Assembly (NCBI GenBank): GCA_000799755.1
Contig: JUHI01000009.1
Coordinates: forward strand, 202,337 to 266,336
Reading direction: 5' to 3'
From: Martinezella tropici
Lineage (GTDB): Bacteria; Pseudomonadota; Alphaproteobacteria; Rhizobiales; Rhizobiaceae
Length of the DNA stretch: 64,000 nucleotides
Shown here: positions 8,829 through 16,811 of the stretch, piece after piece
How the letters are laid out: the number at the start of each line of letters is the position of its first letter
Numbering within the stretch: position 1 is the stretch's first letter
Translations under genes and position numbers: made by a program
The notes under the pieces: model-generated
Database searches by the model: none
Seen by the model: the letters and a program-made list of their open reading frames with translations, nothing else
Told to the model about the DNA's origin: nothing

Positions 8829-8862
8829 ATCACCGGCGTTCACAACACGCCGGCATCGGTGA
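8829..8862 (-). terminator. Hairpin downstream of the PagL-like gene
   Basis: On the minus strand a 7-bp stem (CCGGCGT / ACGCCGG, 7-base loop) lies 44-77 bases after the stop of the 8906 gene and is followed by TGATTTTCC. A second short palindrome (CCTGTCG TG CGACAGG, 8810-8825) lies just beyond. Together they probably separate that gene from purL. Confidence 0.45.
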
Positions 8863-8905
8863 TAAACGGATCGTACGAGCAGCCACTGAGGCCGCTTCGC
8901 GATTG

Positions 8906-9550
8906 TCAGAACTTGTAGCCGACCATGACGCCTGCGCGCGTCATCCCGCCGTTGGGGCCGTCGCAAAGATCGGCGTGCGACGAATGCGCGATCTGCGCCA
9001 TCACGTTCCAGTGGCTGTCGAAATTGTATCCGAGGCCGGCATATTCGTGGAAGAGCAGCCGACAGCCGAGCATCGGGCCGTGTTCCCTCCAGTCGTCGAG
9101 GTTGCCGGTGTGCACCGTGCCGCCGAAGCCGATTTCCGTGAAGATACCGTTGCTATGGGTGAGCGTCCAGGAGAGGCCGCCATAAACCTGTGTTGCAGAT
9201 CCTTCCGTGCCGATCGATGTGCCCAGGTGAATGCGCGGATGGGTCAGCTGATCCTTCCAGCCGGCAGTCGGATTGTATCCGAACGGATTGAATAGCACCT
9301 GAACATCCGGAAACACGCCGCTCTCGTGCTCGTTGCCGTTCTGGATAGAGCCGCTTGCCCCGAAGCGCAATTCGTCGAAGATCTTGACCGGCGCGCTGGC
9401 GGCAACGGTAGCCGGGGCAGGTGCAACGGCCTCCGGGCTGGTTGTGATGGCGTCGGCGGCGGTTGCGACCGACTGACCTGCGATGAATATGGAACTGGCT
9501 GCCAGAAAACTCGTAACTAAACGCTTGCTTACAAAGCCTGCAATAGCCAT
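8906..9550 (-). CDS. Acyloxyacyl hydrolase, PagL-type lipid A 3-O-deacylase
   Basis: A 214-residue outer-membrane beta-barrel candidate. A signal peptide is visible (about 1-28, ending ATAADA). The C-terminal half has the PagL pattern: HEYAGLGYNF, then IAHSSHADLCDGPNGG with the catalytic His-Ser pair, and a final strand ending in aromatic Phe as outer-membrane proteins do. PagL enzymes remove the 3-O acyl chain of lipid A and alter the cell's endotoxin surface. The ATG at 9550 is preceded by GGGGGAG, favouring it over an upstream ATG at 9583. It sits in the accessory block between purL and purQ. Confidence 0.8.
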   Translation of the reverse strand: MAIAGFVSKRLVTSFLAASSIFIAGQSVATAADAITTSPEAVAPAPATVAASAPVKIFDELRFGASGSIQNGNEHESGVFPDVQVLFNPFGYNPTAGWKDQLTHPRIHLGTSIGTEGSATQVYGGLSWTLTHSNGIFTEIGFGGTVHTGNLDDWREHGPMLGCRLLFHEYAGLGYNFDSHWNVMAQIAHSSHADLCDGPNGGMTRAGVMVGYKF

Positions 9551-9673
9551 GCACTCCCCCTGGTGTGGCGGGCGAATCCTCATTTTTGATTGATAGAATG
9601 GTAGGGTGCTAAGAGTCGAGATGGCGGAATTGCATTTGCCTGAGATGTCTGTCGATAAATTAGTAAGGCTTGC

Positions 9674-11092
9674 TTAAATGTGACTATCGTAACCCGATGA
9701 GCCGTTTTCCAGCAACCTGCGTAATGTCATGAAGCCTGCCGCGACATCTTCTCGCTGTGGCGGCGAGGAAAAGGCGACACGGACGCGGTGATAGACCCTC
9801 TCGATTCGAGCGGCCTTGAACTCGTCTTCGTCGTCAATGAGCACGCCCTCGGCAAGGGCCGCGTTCTTGAACGTACCGGAGAGCCAGGGTTCGGGTAGCT
9901 TCAGCCACAGGAACGGCGCGTGCGGATGCGAATTGAATTCGAAGCCCGCCAATGCCTCGCGTGCCAGTTGCTCGCGTGCCTTGATCTCCTCCACCGACTT
10001 GCGGCGCAGTTCGAGCGCGTGGCCTTCTAATACGAGCCGGGCACAGGTTTCCGCCAGGATGAAGGGCAGGCCGCCCGTCGTCATCTTGTGGGTAACCTTG
10101 ATGCGCTGGGCGAAATGCGGAGGGCAGGCGACCCAGCCGCCGCGGACCCCCGCCGTCACTGACTTCGCCAGGCTGCTGACGACGAAAGTCCGTTCGGGTG
10201 CTATCGAGACCATGAGCGGGTTCTGGTCGCCGGTCATGCCGCCATAGAGATCGTCCTCGATGAGCCAGACGCTATGCCGCCGGGCGATCGCCGCGATCGC
10301 TCGGCGTCTGGCCTCGGGCATTGTCACCAGCGTCGGATTATGGGCAGTCGGCATCAGGAAGGCGAGGCGTGGATGTTGCTGCTGGCAGAGACGCTCGAAA
10401 TCTTCGGGGATCATGCCGTGCTCGTCGGAATCCACCAGGATCGTGCGGCGCCCGAGCAGGCGAGTGGCGCGGCTGATCTGTGTATAGGTGAGATTCTCGA
10501 AGACGATCTTGTCGCCCGGCGAGGTAACGGCCGAGATCACCGCAATGGCGCCGGCATGGGCGCCGAGCGTCGGCACGATCGTCTCGATTGCCGGCTTCCA
10601 GCCGTTGCGGGCGAGCCATATCTGGCCTGCCTCAAACCAGCTTGCCGGGAAATTCCGCGAATAGGAGGAGATCTCCGATTGGTGCTCGGTGCTGATGTCG
10701 GCGAAGAGCTTGCCGATGATGACGCCCTGGCCGATGTCGGGAGCGGCTGTCGTATCGAAGCGGATCTTGGCGTCAGGCGTATTCAGCCCGCGGGTGCCGG
10801 CGAGCGCTTGCGTGATCGGGTCTACGATCTCGATCTGCTTGCCGTTCGAGCGCTCCAGTACATAGGTGCCACGGCCGACTTCGCCAGCTACCAGGCCGCG
10901 CTCGTGAACAAGGGCATAGGCCCTGCTCACCGTGCCGATGGTGACGCCGATATCGTAGGCAAGATTGCGTTGCGGCGGCAGCTTTGTGCCGGGCGGCAAT
11001 ACGCCATGGGTGATCGCGTTCTCGATGGCGTCGGCAACGCGGATATAGACCGGGCCGGTTCCGCTGGAAATGTCAGGTAGCCAATTTGTCAT
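9674..11092 (-). CDS. MocR family transcriptional regulator (GntR HTH + aminotransferase domain)
   Basis: A 472-residue fusion. A GntR-type winged helix (about 15-80; LPPQRNLAYDIGVTIGTVSRAY) is joined to a fold-type I PLP aminotransferase-like domain (about 120-460) with the PLP lysine in VVSSLAKSVTAG and a DDLYG motif. MocR/PdxR-type regulators sense PLP or amino compounds and usually control a divergent neighbour. Here that neighbour is a DUF1127 gene. A 15-bp palindrome overlaps the start codon, suggesting autoregulation. The exact effector cannot be inferred. Confidence 0.92.
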   Translation of the reverse strand: MTNWLPDISSGTGPVYIRVADAIENAITHGVLPPGTKLPPQRNLAYDIGVTIGTVSRAYALVHERGLVAGEVGRGTYVLERSNGKQIEIVDPITQALAGTRGLNTPDAKIRFDTTAAPDIGQGVIIGKLFADISTEHQSEISSYSRNFPASWFEAGQIWLARNGWKPAIETIVPTLGAHAGAIAVISAVTSPGDKIVFENLTYTQISRATRLLGRRTILVDSDEHGMIPEDFERLCQQQHPRLAFLMPTAHNPTLVTMPEARRRAIAAIARRHSVWLIEDDLYGGMTGDQNPLMVSIAPERTFVVSSLAKSVTAGVRGGWVACPPHFAQRIKVTHKMTTGGLPFILAETCARLVLEGHALELRRKSVEEIKAREQLAREALAGFEFNSHPHAPFLWLKLPEPWLSGTFKNAALAEGVLIDDEDEFKAARIERVYHRVRVAFSSPPQREDVAAGFMTLRRLLENGSSGYDSHI

Positions 11093-11179
11093 AATGACAA
11101 TTTCCTAGATTGTCTCCGTTATGGAGTCAATACTATGAGTCAATTTGTATCGTTTGGCTCGGTACATCAAAATTGTCAT
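11086..11179. promoter_or_regulatory. Divergent promoter region with palindromic operator candidates (MocR / DUF1127)
   Basis: TTGTCAT-A-ATGACAA (11086-11100) is a perfect 7+7 palindrome covering the MocR start. ATGACAATTT (11094-11103) is repeated in inverted orientation as AAATTGTCAT at 11170-11179. GAGTCAAT also occurs twice between (around 11113 and 11137). The arrangement fits binding sites for the divergently encoded MocR protein; this role is inferred. Confidence 0.5.
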
Positions 11180-11197
11180 CATCACATGGAATCGAAT

Positions 11198-11443
11198 ATG
11201 AGTACAATAGATACAATCTGTTCGGCTGAGGCGCATGACGCCCGCTCAACGGAGACGAGGAGTGTAGCGGCACAGCCAAGGCCGCATGCGATGCGTCGGC
11301 TCTGGGCATTTTACCTGCATTGGCTGGAAAAGCGCGAGGGGCGGCGAGTTCTCAGGGACCTGACTAACGAGCAGTTGCGCGACATCGGCCTGACACGTCG
11401 TCAGGCGATCAAGGAGGCCAACAAGTCGTTCTTCTGGGACTAA
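11198..11443 (+). CDS. DUF1127 domain-containing protein
   Basis: An 81-residue protein whose C-terminal half carries the DUF1127 signature (LRDLTNEQLRDIGLTRRQA). Small Arg-rich DUF1127 proteins in alphaproteobacteria have been linked to RNA turnover and phosphate/carbon homeostasis; the function of this one is unknown. The open frame could start at 11135, but that would place the inverted operator half-site (11170-11179) inside the gene, so the later ATG at 11198 (MSTIDT) is preferred; 11186 is also possible. It is divergent from the MocR gene and is its likely target. Confidence 0.8.
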   Translation: MSTIDTICSAEAHDARSTETRSVAAQPRPHAMRRLWAFYLHWLEKREGRRVLRDLTNEQLRDIGLTRRQAIKEANKSFFWD

Positions 11444-11484
11444 GGGGGATGGCAGGTCCGCCCGACATCAGGGCAGCCTGCCGC

Positions 11485-12018
11485 TTAGCCATGTCCCAGC
11501 ACGGAAAGAACGAAGTCAGCACGTTCCTCGACGCCGACCTTCGGCAGGACATGGACTTCGTAGCCAAGCGCCGGATAGGCAAGACCTAGCCGCTCATATT
11601 CCGCAACCGCGGCTGAAAAATCATGCCTCCGCTCATGGTCGCCCACATAGATCTCCGGCCAGGGCGGCGTCAGGAAAACATGCCGGTTGTAGCGATGTAA
11701 TCGGCCGAGCGTGGTCAAGGCTGGCTTGCCCATCAGATGCTCGAGTGCCGATGCCGCATCGATCAAGCCTCTGTCGAAGAAGACCGTTCCGGATATTTTC
11801 GCTGCTTCTTCGCGGTCGGCGAGCGACATGGCGATTGCCCTGCGCGCAAATGCCGGCGCATCGACCCATGGCAGCGCCGAACCGTCGCCTTCCAATTCCT
11901 CGATGACGATGCGCCGTCCCGGCTCTTCGACGACGTGGTGACCGCGACGCTTGAGTGCCTCCAGCAATGTGGATTTCCCGCCGCCGGAGCAGCCCGAAAG
12001 AATGACAAATCTGTCCAT
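11485..12018 (-). CDS. AAA family ATPase / P-loop NTPase
   Basis: A 177-residue P-loop protein with Walker A GCSGGGKST at residues 9-17 and a kinase-like core. VFFDRGLIDA resembles the Walker B-like/DRG element of the AAA_28 nucleoside/nicotinamide-type kinase group, and a YNRHVFLTPPWPEIY segment is also typical. It is probably a small-molecule kinase or NTPase of unknown substrate. It is followed on the minus strand only by the opposing DUF1127 gene, and preceded by the lipoprotein gene 81 bases upstream. Confidence 0.8.
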   Translation of the reverse strand: MDRFVILSGCSGGGKSTLLEALKRRGHHVVEEPGRRIVIEELEGDGSALPWVDAPAFARRAIAMSLADREEAAKISGTVFFDRGLIDAASALEHLMGKPALTTLGRLHRYNRHVFLTPPWPEIYVGDHERRHDFSAAVAEYERLGLAYPALGYEVHVLPKVGVEERADFVLSVLGHG

Positions 12019-12099
12019 GACTATGATCCCGGTGATTGGGGCACGTCATGCGCTGGCTGCGGAATTGCGGTTAAAGCGGGTAGACTTGGGACAAGCAGC

Positions 12100-12510
12100 T
12101 CAGCTGCAGGCCTTCGATCCCCCGGCCCAGCGATTGACGTCGCCCGTGATGCGGCCGCCGGAGGCGCCGCCCATCATCGGACCGAAGGCCTGCAGTTGTG
12201 CGGGATTGCCTTCCGCTTGCACAACGAGCGACGGCCGGCCGGTCGGATGTCTCTTGTCGACCACGAGGATGCGCGGGCGACCGCTAAAGGAATTGAGTTC
12301 CGGAGCGAGCTGATAACCGGCAAAAGCCGGGTCCGAGGACTTGAACCAGCAGGTATTGGCATTGAGCATGATGCGCTCCATCGTCGACAGGGCGCTGCGA
12401 TCCGTCGCGTTGATGCTCGGCACGCGCGGACCACCGCAAGATGTGACCAGAAGCCCAAGCATCGCGATGGCAGCGGCGGAGTAGAATCCTGTCGGAAGGC
12501 TATGGCGCAT
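12100..12510 (-). CDS. Putative lipoprotein of unknown function
   Basis: A 136-residue protein beginning with a basic/hydrophobic signal segment and a lipobox LLVTSC (Cys near residue 25), so it is probably a lipid-anchored envelope protein. The mature part has a second and a third Cys (ANTCWF and the penultimate residue) that could form a disulfide. No family is recognised. The ATG at 12510 was chosen over 12525 (MGKRS) because it leaves a compact signal peptide. Confidence 0.7.
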   Translation of the reverse strand: MRHSLPTGFYSAAAIAMLGLLVTSCGGPRVPSINATDRSALSTMERIMLNANTCWFKSSDPAFAGYQLAPELNSFSGRPRILVVDKRHPTGRPSLVVQAEGNPAQLQAFGPMMGGASGGRITGDVNRWAGGSKACS

Positions 12511-12620
12511 CGATCTTTTTCCCATGAGGCGGTTACAGCTAGTCCGCCGAAATTTGTCGGCGTCCTGCTGTTTTATGCAAAGACGCCGATTTTATGGTTC
12601 CCGCACAGGGTGGCTTGCTA

Positions 12621-13292
12621 TCAGGCCGCGACCACGCCGAGCGCGGAGGCGAAGAGGCCGCGGCCGTCGTTGCCGCCGTGGGCCGCCTCGATCAGGTTTT
12701 CCGGGTGCGGCATCATGCCGAGCACGTTGCCCCTGGCGTTCATCACGCCGGCGATATCGTTGACGGAGCCGTTCGGGTTGGTGCCTTCGGCATAGCGGAA
12801 GACCACCTGGCCATTGTCTTCGATCGCCTTCAGCGTGTCGGCATCGGCAAAATAGTTGCCGTCATGATGCGCGACGGGGCTGCGGATGATCTGGCCCTTG
12901 GCATAGGCTGCCGTGAAGTCCGTCTCGGCATTGACGACTTCCAGCTTCACTTCGCGGCAGACGAATTTCAGTGAGGCATTGCGCATCAGTGCGCCCGGCA
13001 GCATGCCGGCTTCGAGCAGGATCTGGAAGCCGTTGCAGACGCCCAGAACCTTCACGCCCTTGTCGGCTTTGTCCTTGATCGCCTGCATGATCGGCATGCG
13101 GGCGGCTATCGCACCGCAGCGCAGATAGTCGCCGTAGGAGAAGCCGCCGGGAATGACGATCAGGTCGACATCCGGGATCTCGGTCTCCGTCTGCCAGACG
13201 GTTACCGGTGCGTGGCCGGAAATCTTGGTCAGCGCCGCGATCATGTCGCGATCGCGATTGAGGCCGGGAAGTTGGACGACTGCTGATTTCAT
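12621..13292 (-). CDS. purQ: Phosphoribosylformylglycinamidine synthase subunit PurQ (glutaminase)
   Basis: A 223-residue class I glutamine amidotransferase that supplies ammonia to PurL. The nucleophile Cys is seen in GVCNGFQ, the oxyanion region in IPGGFSYGDYLRCGA, and the catalytic His/Glu near the end in MMPHPEN. The start MKSAVVQLPGLNRD at 13292 is the normal family N-terminus; an in-frame ATG at 13394 would add an unlikely leader. It follows purS by 102 bases in the order purC-purS-purQ. Confidence 0.97.
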   Translation of the reverse strand: MKSAVVQLPGLNRDRDMIAALTKISGHAPVTVWQTETEIPDVDLIVIPGGFSYGDYLRCGAIAARMPIMQAIKDKADKGVKVLGVCNGFQILLEAGMLPGALMRNASLKFVCREVKLEVVNAETDFTAAYAKGQIIRSPVAHHDGNYFADADTLKAIEDNGQVVFRYAEGTNPNGSVNDIAGVMNARGNVLGMMPHPENLIEAAHGGNDGRGLFASALGVVAA

Positions 13293-13394
13293 GATTCTGG
13301 TCCCGCAAGAGGCTAGGGATGATTGCTTGAATTGTTTGGCGAGCCATACTCCATTGCCCGAGACAAAGGAAGAATGGCCCGCGAAAGAGGACAA

Positions 13395-13637
13395 TCAGTC
13401 GATCGAAATGGCGAAGTTTTCAATGACCGTATTGGCGAGAAGCTTTTCGCACATGGCCTTCAGGTCCGCTTCCGCCTTTGCCTTGTCGGTGCCTTCGAGC
13501 TCGAGATCGAAGACCTTGCCCTGGCGCACCTGATGGACGCCGTCAAAGCCGAGCGCGCCGAGCGCGCCTTCGATTGCCTTGCCCTGCGGATCGAGAACGC
13601 CGTTCTTCAGCGTGACGGTTACACGAGCCTTGATCAC
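13395..13637 (-). CDS. purS: Phosphoribosylformylglycinamidine synthase subunit PurS
   Basis: An 80-residue PurS with the family pattern IKARVTVTLKNGVLDPQGKA and a GFDGVHQVRQGKVFDLEL core. PurS bridges PurQ and PurL in the three-subunit FGAM synthase. The start is GTG at 13637, preceded by AGGAAGGAC. It lies 17 bases after purC on the same strand. Confidence 0.97.
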   Translation of the reverse strand: MIKARVTVTLKNGVLDPQGKAIEGALGALGFDGVHQVRQGKVFDLELEGTDKAKAEADLKAMCEKLLANTVIENFAISID

Positions 13638-13654
13638 GATTGTCCTTCCTGAAC

Positions 13655-14419
13655 TTACTTGACGAGAACCGGGCCCGTGCCGCGCACGGGTTCGTTTTCA
13701 TTGATGATGCCGAGACGGCGGGCGACTTCGGAATAGGCTTCGAGCAGACCGCCCATGTCGCGGCGGAAGCGATCCTTGTCCATTTTCTCGCGGGTTTCGA
13801 TGTCCCAGAGACGGCAGCTGTCCGGGGAGATCTCGTCGGCGAGGATGATGCGCATCATGTCGCCTTCGAACAGGCGGCCGCATTCGATCTTGAAATCGAC
13901 GAGCTGGATGCCGACGCCGAGGAACAGACCGGTCATGAAGTCGTTGACGCGGATGGCGAGCGCCATGATGTCATCGAGTTCCGCCGGGTTGGCCCAGCCG
14001 AAGGCGGTGATGTGCTCTTCGGAGACCATCGGGTCTTCGAGTGCGTCGGACTTGTAATAGAATTCGATGATCGAGCGCGGCAGCACCACGCCCTCCTCGA
14101 TGCCGAGGCGCTTGGAGAGCGAGCCGGCGGCAACGTTGCGCACGACGATCTCGAGCGGAATCATCTCCACTTCCTTGATCAGCTGCTCGCGCATGTTGAG
14201 GCGGCGGATGAAATGTGTGGGAATGCCGATCTTGTTCAGATGGCTGAAGATATATTCGCAGATGCGATTGTTCAGAACACCCTTGCCATCGATGACTTCG
14301 TGCTTCTTCTTGTTGAAGGCGGTGGCGTCGTCCTTGAAAAACTGGATCAGCGTGCCCGGCTCAGGCCCCTCGTAAAGGATCTTGGCCTTGCCCTCGTAAA
14401 TACGGCGGCGACGGTTCAT
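13655..14419 (-). CDS. purC: SAICAR synthase
   Basis: A 254-residue phosphoribosylaminoimidazole-succinocarboxamide synthase, which joins CAIR and aspartate with ATP in purine synthesis. The N-terminal YEGKAKILYEG (ATP-binding), NRICEYIFSHL, EIVVRNVAAGSLSKR and LADEISPDSCRLWD motifs are all present. The ATG at 14419 (MNRRRRIYEGK) is the usual start; an upstream ATG at 14485 would add an atypical leader. It is the first gene of the purC-purS-purQ group. Confidence 0.97.
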   Translation of the reverse strand: MNRRRRIYEGKAKILYEGPEPGTLIQFFKDDATAFNKKKHEVIDGKGVLNNRICEYIFSHLNKIGIPTHFIRRLNMREQLIKEVEMIPLEIVVRNVAAGSLSKRLGIEEGVVLPRSIIEFYYKSDALEDPMVSEEHITAFGWANPAELDDIMALAIRVNDFMTGLFLGVGIQLVDFKIECGRLFEGDMMRIILADEISPDSCRLWDIETREKMDKDRFRRDMGGLLEAYSEVARRLGIINENEPVRGTGPVLVK

Positions 14420-14683
14420 TGGTATTGTTCTCTGTCTTTGGCGCTCATGGGACAGCGCAAGTGGATCGTGTGTGGGCGTCCCCATAACGGATAAGAAGCG
14501 AATTCACAATCCGCCTGCGCCTCCTTCCTCGGAATTCCGGCCTTGGCGGGGTGCCAATGCAAGATTCGGGGTCCAGTTATCACCTGTTTTACAGGCTTTT
14601 ATCTGACGATGGAATGAAGGTGCCCGGTACTTCACAGGCTAGTGAGGCGACGCATGCCCCTATCCATCGTTGTTACAATAATA

Positions 14684-15238
14684 CTACGGCTTCAGCTGGC
14701 TGAGAAACTTGGCAAATACCATCGTGCCCTCGGGCCAGGGGCCGTGTCCGGATTCGGTGTTGATGTGGCCGGCCTCGCCGGCATCGATCAGCATCGAGCC
14801 CCAGCTATTGGCGACATCATCCGCATGCTCGTAGGTGCCGAAGGGATCGTTGCGGCTGGCAATGGTGATCGACGGAAACGGCAGGGGATCGCGCGGATAG
14901 GGGCCGAAGGTCATCAGATGCTTCGGTCGGATGCCGGGATTGGCGACATCTGGCGGCGCGACGAAGAAGCCGCCTGCAACCTTGTTGCGGAAATGCGGGA
15001 TCGCATGGATCACGGAGGGAACGCCAAGGGAATGCGCGAGCAGCACGACGGGCTTGTCCGAGGCATTCACCTCTTCAGCGATGCGGGCCACCCAATCGTC
15101 GCGCACGGGCTTCGACCATTCGGCCTGTTCCACGCGCCGCGCGGTCGAGAGCTTCTGCTCCCAGCGCGTCTGCCAGTGGTCGGGGCCGGAATTCGTGTAG
15201 CCGGGGATGATGAGGATGTTTGCGTCGGAGGCTTTCAT
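14684..15238 (-). CDS. RBBP9/YdeN family alpha/beta hydrolase
   Basis: A 184-residue small serine hydrolase. The start NILIIPGYTNSGPDHWQTRWE is characteristic of the RBBP9 (DUF1234) family. The nucleophile is in LLAHSLGVPS, the acid probably in SRNDPF, and the His in GHINTESGHGPWPEG. Substrate is unknown. The ATG at 15238 was chosen because it places the first beta strand at the N-terminus. It lies alone between purC and the divergent DUF2189 gene. Confidence 0.9.
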   Translation of the reverse strand: MKASDANILIIPGYTNSGPDHWQTRWEQKLSTARRVEQAEWSKPVRDDWVARIAEEVNASDKPVVLLAHSLGVPSVIHAIPHFRNKVAGGFFVAPPDVANPGIRPKHLMTFGPYPRDPLPFPSITIASRNDPFGTYEHADDVANSWGSMLIDAGEAGHINTESGHGPWPEGTMVFAKFLSQLKP

Positions 15239-15407
15239 GATTTCGCCGATGTGGAAAAGGGGAGCCCAACTGTCAAGGGAAAAAGGCGACAATTGCGGCA
15301 AAATTTGCTAGGATCGTGCTTGCCGGTAGCGAATGACGATGTCGGCGACCCATTTTGCCGCCATCTTGCGCCGCCAGCCGAGCACCACGGTTGAGGAGGA
15401 GAGCACT

Positions 15408-16208
15408 ATGACGGCATTTCACGTCATGACCGGAGCGGACCACACATTTACGCGTCCCGCCATCCGTAAGATCGGTATCGCCGATCTCATCGATGCCCTG
15501 AAGATGGGGCTGGACGATTTCAGCGAGAAGCCATCGCACTACGTCTTCTTGTGCCTGATGTATCCGATTGCGGGCATTGCGCTGGCGATCTGGAGCACCG
15601 ACCAGAATCTGCTGCCATTGCTGTTTCCGTTGATGTCCGGCTTCGCCCTGCTCGGACCCTTGGCCGCAATCGGCCTCTACGAGATCAGCCGTCGGCGGGA
15701 AAAAGGACTGGATACTTCGTGGAGCCATGCATTCGATGTGCGCTTTTCGCCGGCCTTGCCGTCGATCATCGTCGCCGGCCTCATGCTGTTCGGCCTGTTC
15801 ATCGTCTGGCTCATCGTGGCGCAGAGCATCTACTTCACCTATTTCGGCGATGGTGTCCCTCCGACGCTTTCATCCTTCGCGTCGAGCGTGCTGACGACGC
15901 GCGAGGGCATGGCGATGATGCTTTGGGGCGATCTGATAGGCTTCGTTTTCGCTCTCGTCGCTCTGGTGACAACGGTCGTTACGTTCCAACTGCTGCTGGA
16001 TCGTGATGTCGGTGTCGTCGCCGCGATCGACGCCAGCATCCGGGCGACGCTGACCAATCCCGTGCCGATCGCGGTATGGGGGCTAATCGTGGCCGCGCTG
16101 CTCGTCATCGGAACCATTCCGATCTTTGCCGGGCTTGCGGTCGTCATGCCGGTGCTCGGTCATGCGTCCTGGCATCTCTATCGCAAGCTGATTGCGGCCG
16201 AAGGCTAG
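15408..16208 (+). CDS. DUF2189 domain-containing membrane protein
   Basis: A 266-residue inner-membrane protein with about six hydrophobic segments. The N-terminal IADLIDALKMGLDDFSEKPSHYVF and FPLMSGFALLGPLAAIGLYEISRRRE are typical of DUF2189 proteins, whose role is unknown. The ATG at 15408 has GAGGAGGAGAG immediately upstream and was preferred to the open frame start at 15333. Rho-independent termination is suggested by a short hairpin 38 bases after the stop. Confidence 0.88.
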   Translation: MTAFHVMTGADHTFTRPAIRKIGIADLIDALKMGLDDFSEKPSHYVFLCLMYPIAGIALAIWSTDQNLLPLLFPLMSGFALLGPLAAIGLYEISRRREKGLDTSWSHAFDVRFSPALPSIIVAGLMLFGLFIVWLIVAQSIYFTYFGDGVPPTLSSFASSVLTTREGMAMMLWGDLIGFVFALVALVTTVVTFQLLLDRDVGVVAAIDASIRATLTNPVPIAVWGLIVAALLVIGTIPIFAGLAVVMPVLGHASWHLYRKLIAAEG

Positions 16209-16245
16209 CCCCAAGCGCGATTAGGCAGCGCGCCGTCATCATTGG

Positions 16246-16262
16246 AACCGCAGCGCGGTTTT
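16246..16262 (+). terminator. Short hairpin after the DUF2189 gene
   Basis: AACCGC-AGC-GCGGTT followed by TT forms a 6-bp stem 38 bases after the DUF2189 stop. It is short, with few T residues, so the call is tentative. Confidence 0.35.
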
Positions 16263-16295
16263 CACGTTGATCCGCATCATAGGGAGGTGCGGATC

Positions 16296-16811
16296 ATGGC
16301 TCGGCTTACGCATATCTTTACCCGCTTCGCGGTGGTGGTTTCGGAATGGACGGGCAAGCCGGCAATCTTCGTGCTTGCCCTGTTTTCCGTCATTCTCTGG
16401 GCCGCGACCGGGCCGGTCTTCGATTACTCCGACACATGGCAGCTGGTCATCAATACCAGCACTACCATCGTTACCTTCCTGATGGTCTTTTTGCTGCAGA
16501 ACGCACAGACGCGTGACACGCGGGCCATTCAGGCCAAGCTCAACGAGCTGATCCTGACGAGTGCGGCCGAGAACCGTTTCGTCGGGATCGAAAATCTGGA
16601 CGAAGAGGACCTGAAGCACCTCGACCGGCTCGTAGAAAAGGCAGCGAAGCGCCATCACGAGCAGCAGCAAGGCAATGCCGGCGAGAGTGTTGAACACAAT
16701 CGCGCGGTAGCCGCAAAATCCGCGAGCAAAGCAAAAAGGCGGCGCGTTGCTCGCACCGCCTCAGGCAAAAGACAATCGAAAACAGGAAATTCTAGCCGAA
16801 AACCCGCTTGA
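16296..16811 (+). CDS. Low-affinity iron permease family protein
   Basis: A 171-residue protein with two membrane segments (about residues 20-40 and 50-70; FVLALFSVILWAATGP and INTSTTIVTFLMVFLLQN) followed by a cytoplasmic helix containing QTRDTRAIQAKLNELI. This is the bacterial form related to the yeast Fet4 family (PF04120); iron transport has not been shown for most bacterial members. The tail after residue 130 is Lys/Arg-rich and overlaps the convergent purB terminator and, by 20 bases, purB itself. An AGGGAGG site supports the ATG at 16296. Confidence 0.85.
   Translation: MARLTHIFTRFAVVVSEWTGKPAIFVLALFSVILWAATGPVFDYSDTWQLVINTSTTIVTFLMVFLLQNAQTRDTRAIQAKLNELILTSAAENRFVGIENLDEEDLKHLDRLVEKAAKRHHEQQQGNAGESVEHNRAVAAKSASKAKRRRVARTASGKRQSKTGNSSRKPA
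16733..16761 (-). terminator. Intrinsic terminator of purB, inside the opposing gene
   Basis: Read on the minus strand, AGGCGGTGCG and CGCGCCGCCT form a 10-bp stem (one G-U pair) with a 5-base loop, followed by TTTTT. It starts 31 bases after the purB stop. It lies wholly inside the coding region for the basic tail of the convergent iron permease homologue. Confidence 0.7.

Noticed and set aside
7391..9295. A 634-residue open frame antisense to purL
   Set aside because: It lies across purL and the PagL-like gene in the opposite direction, with no recognisable domain.
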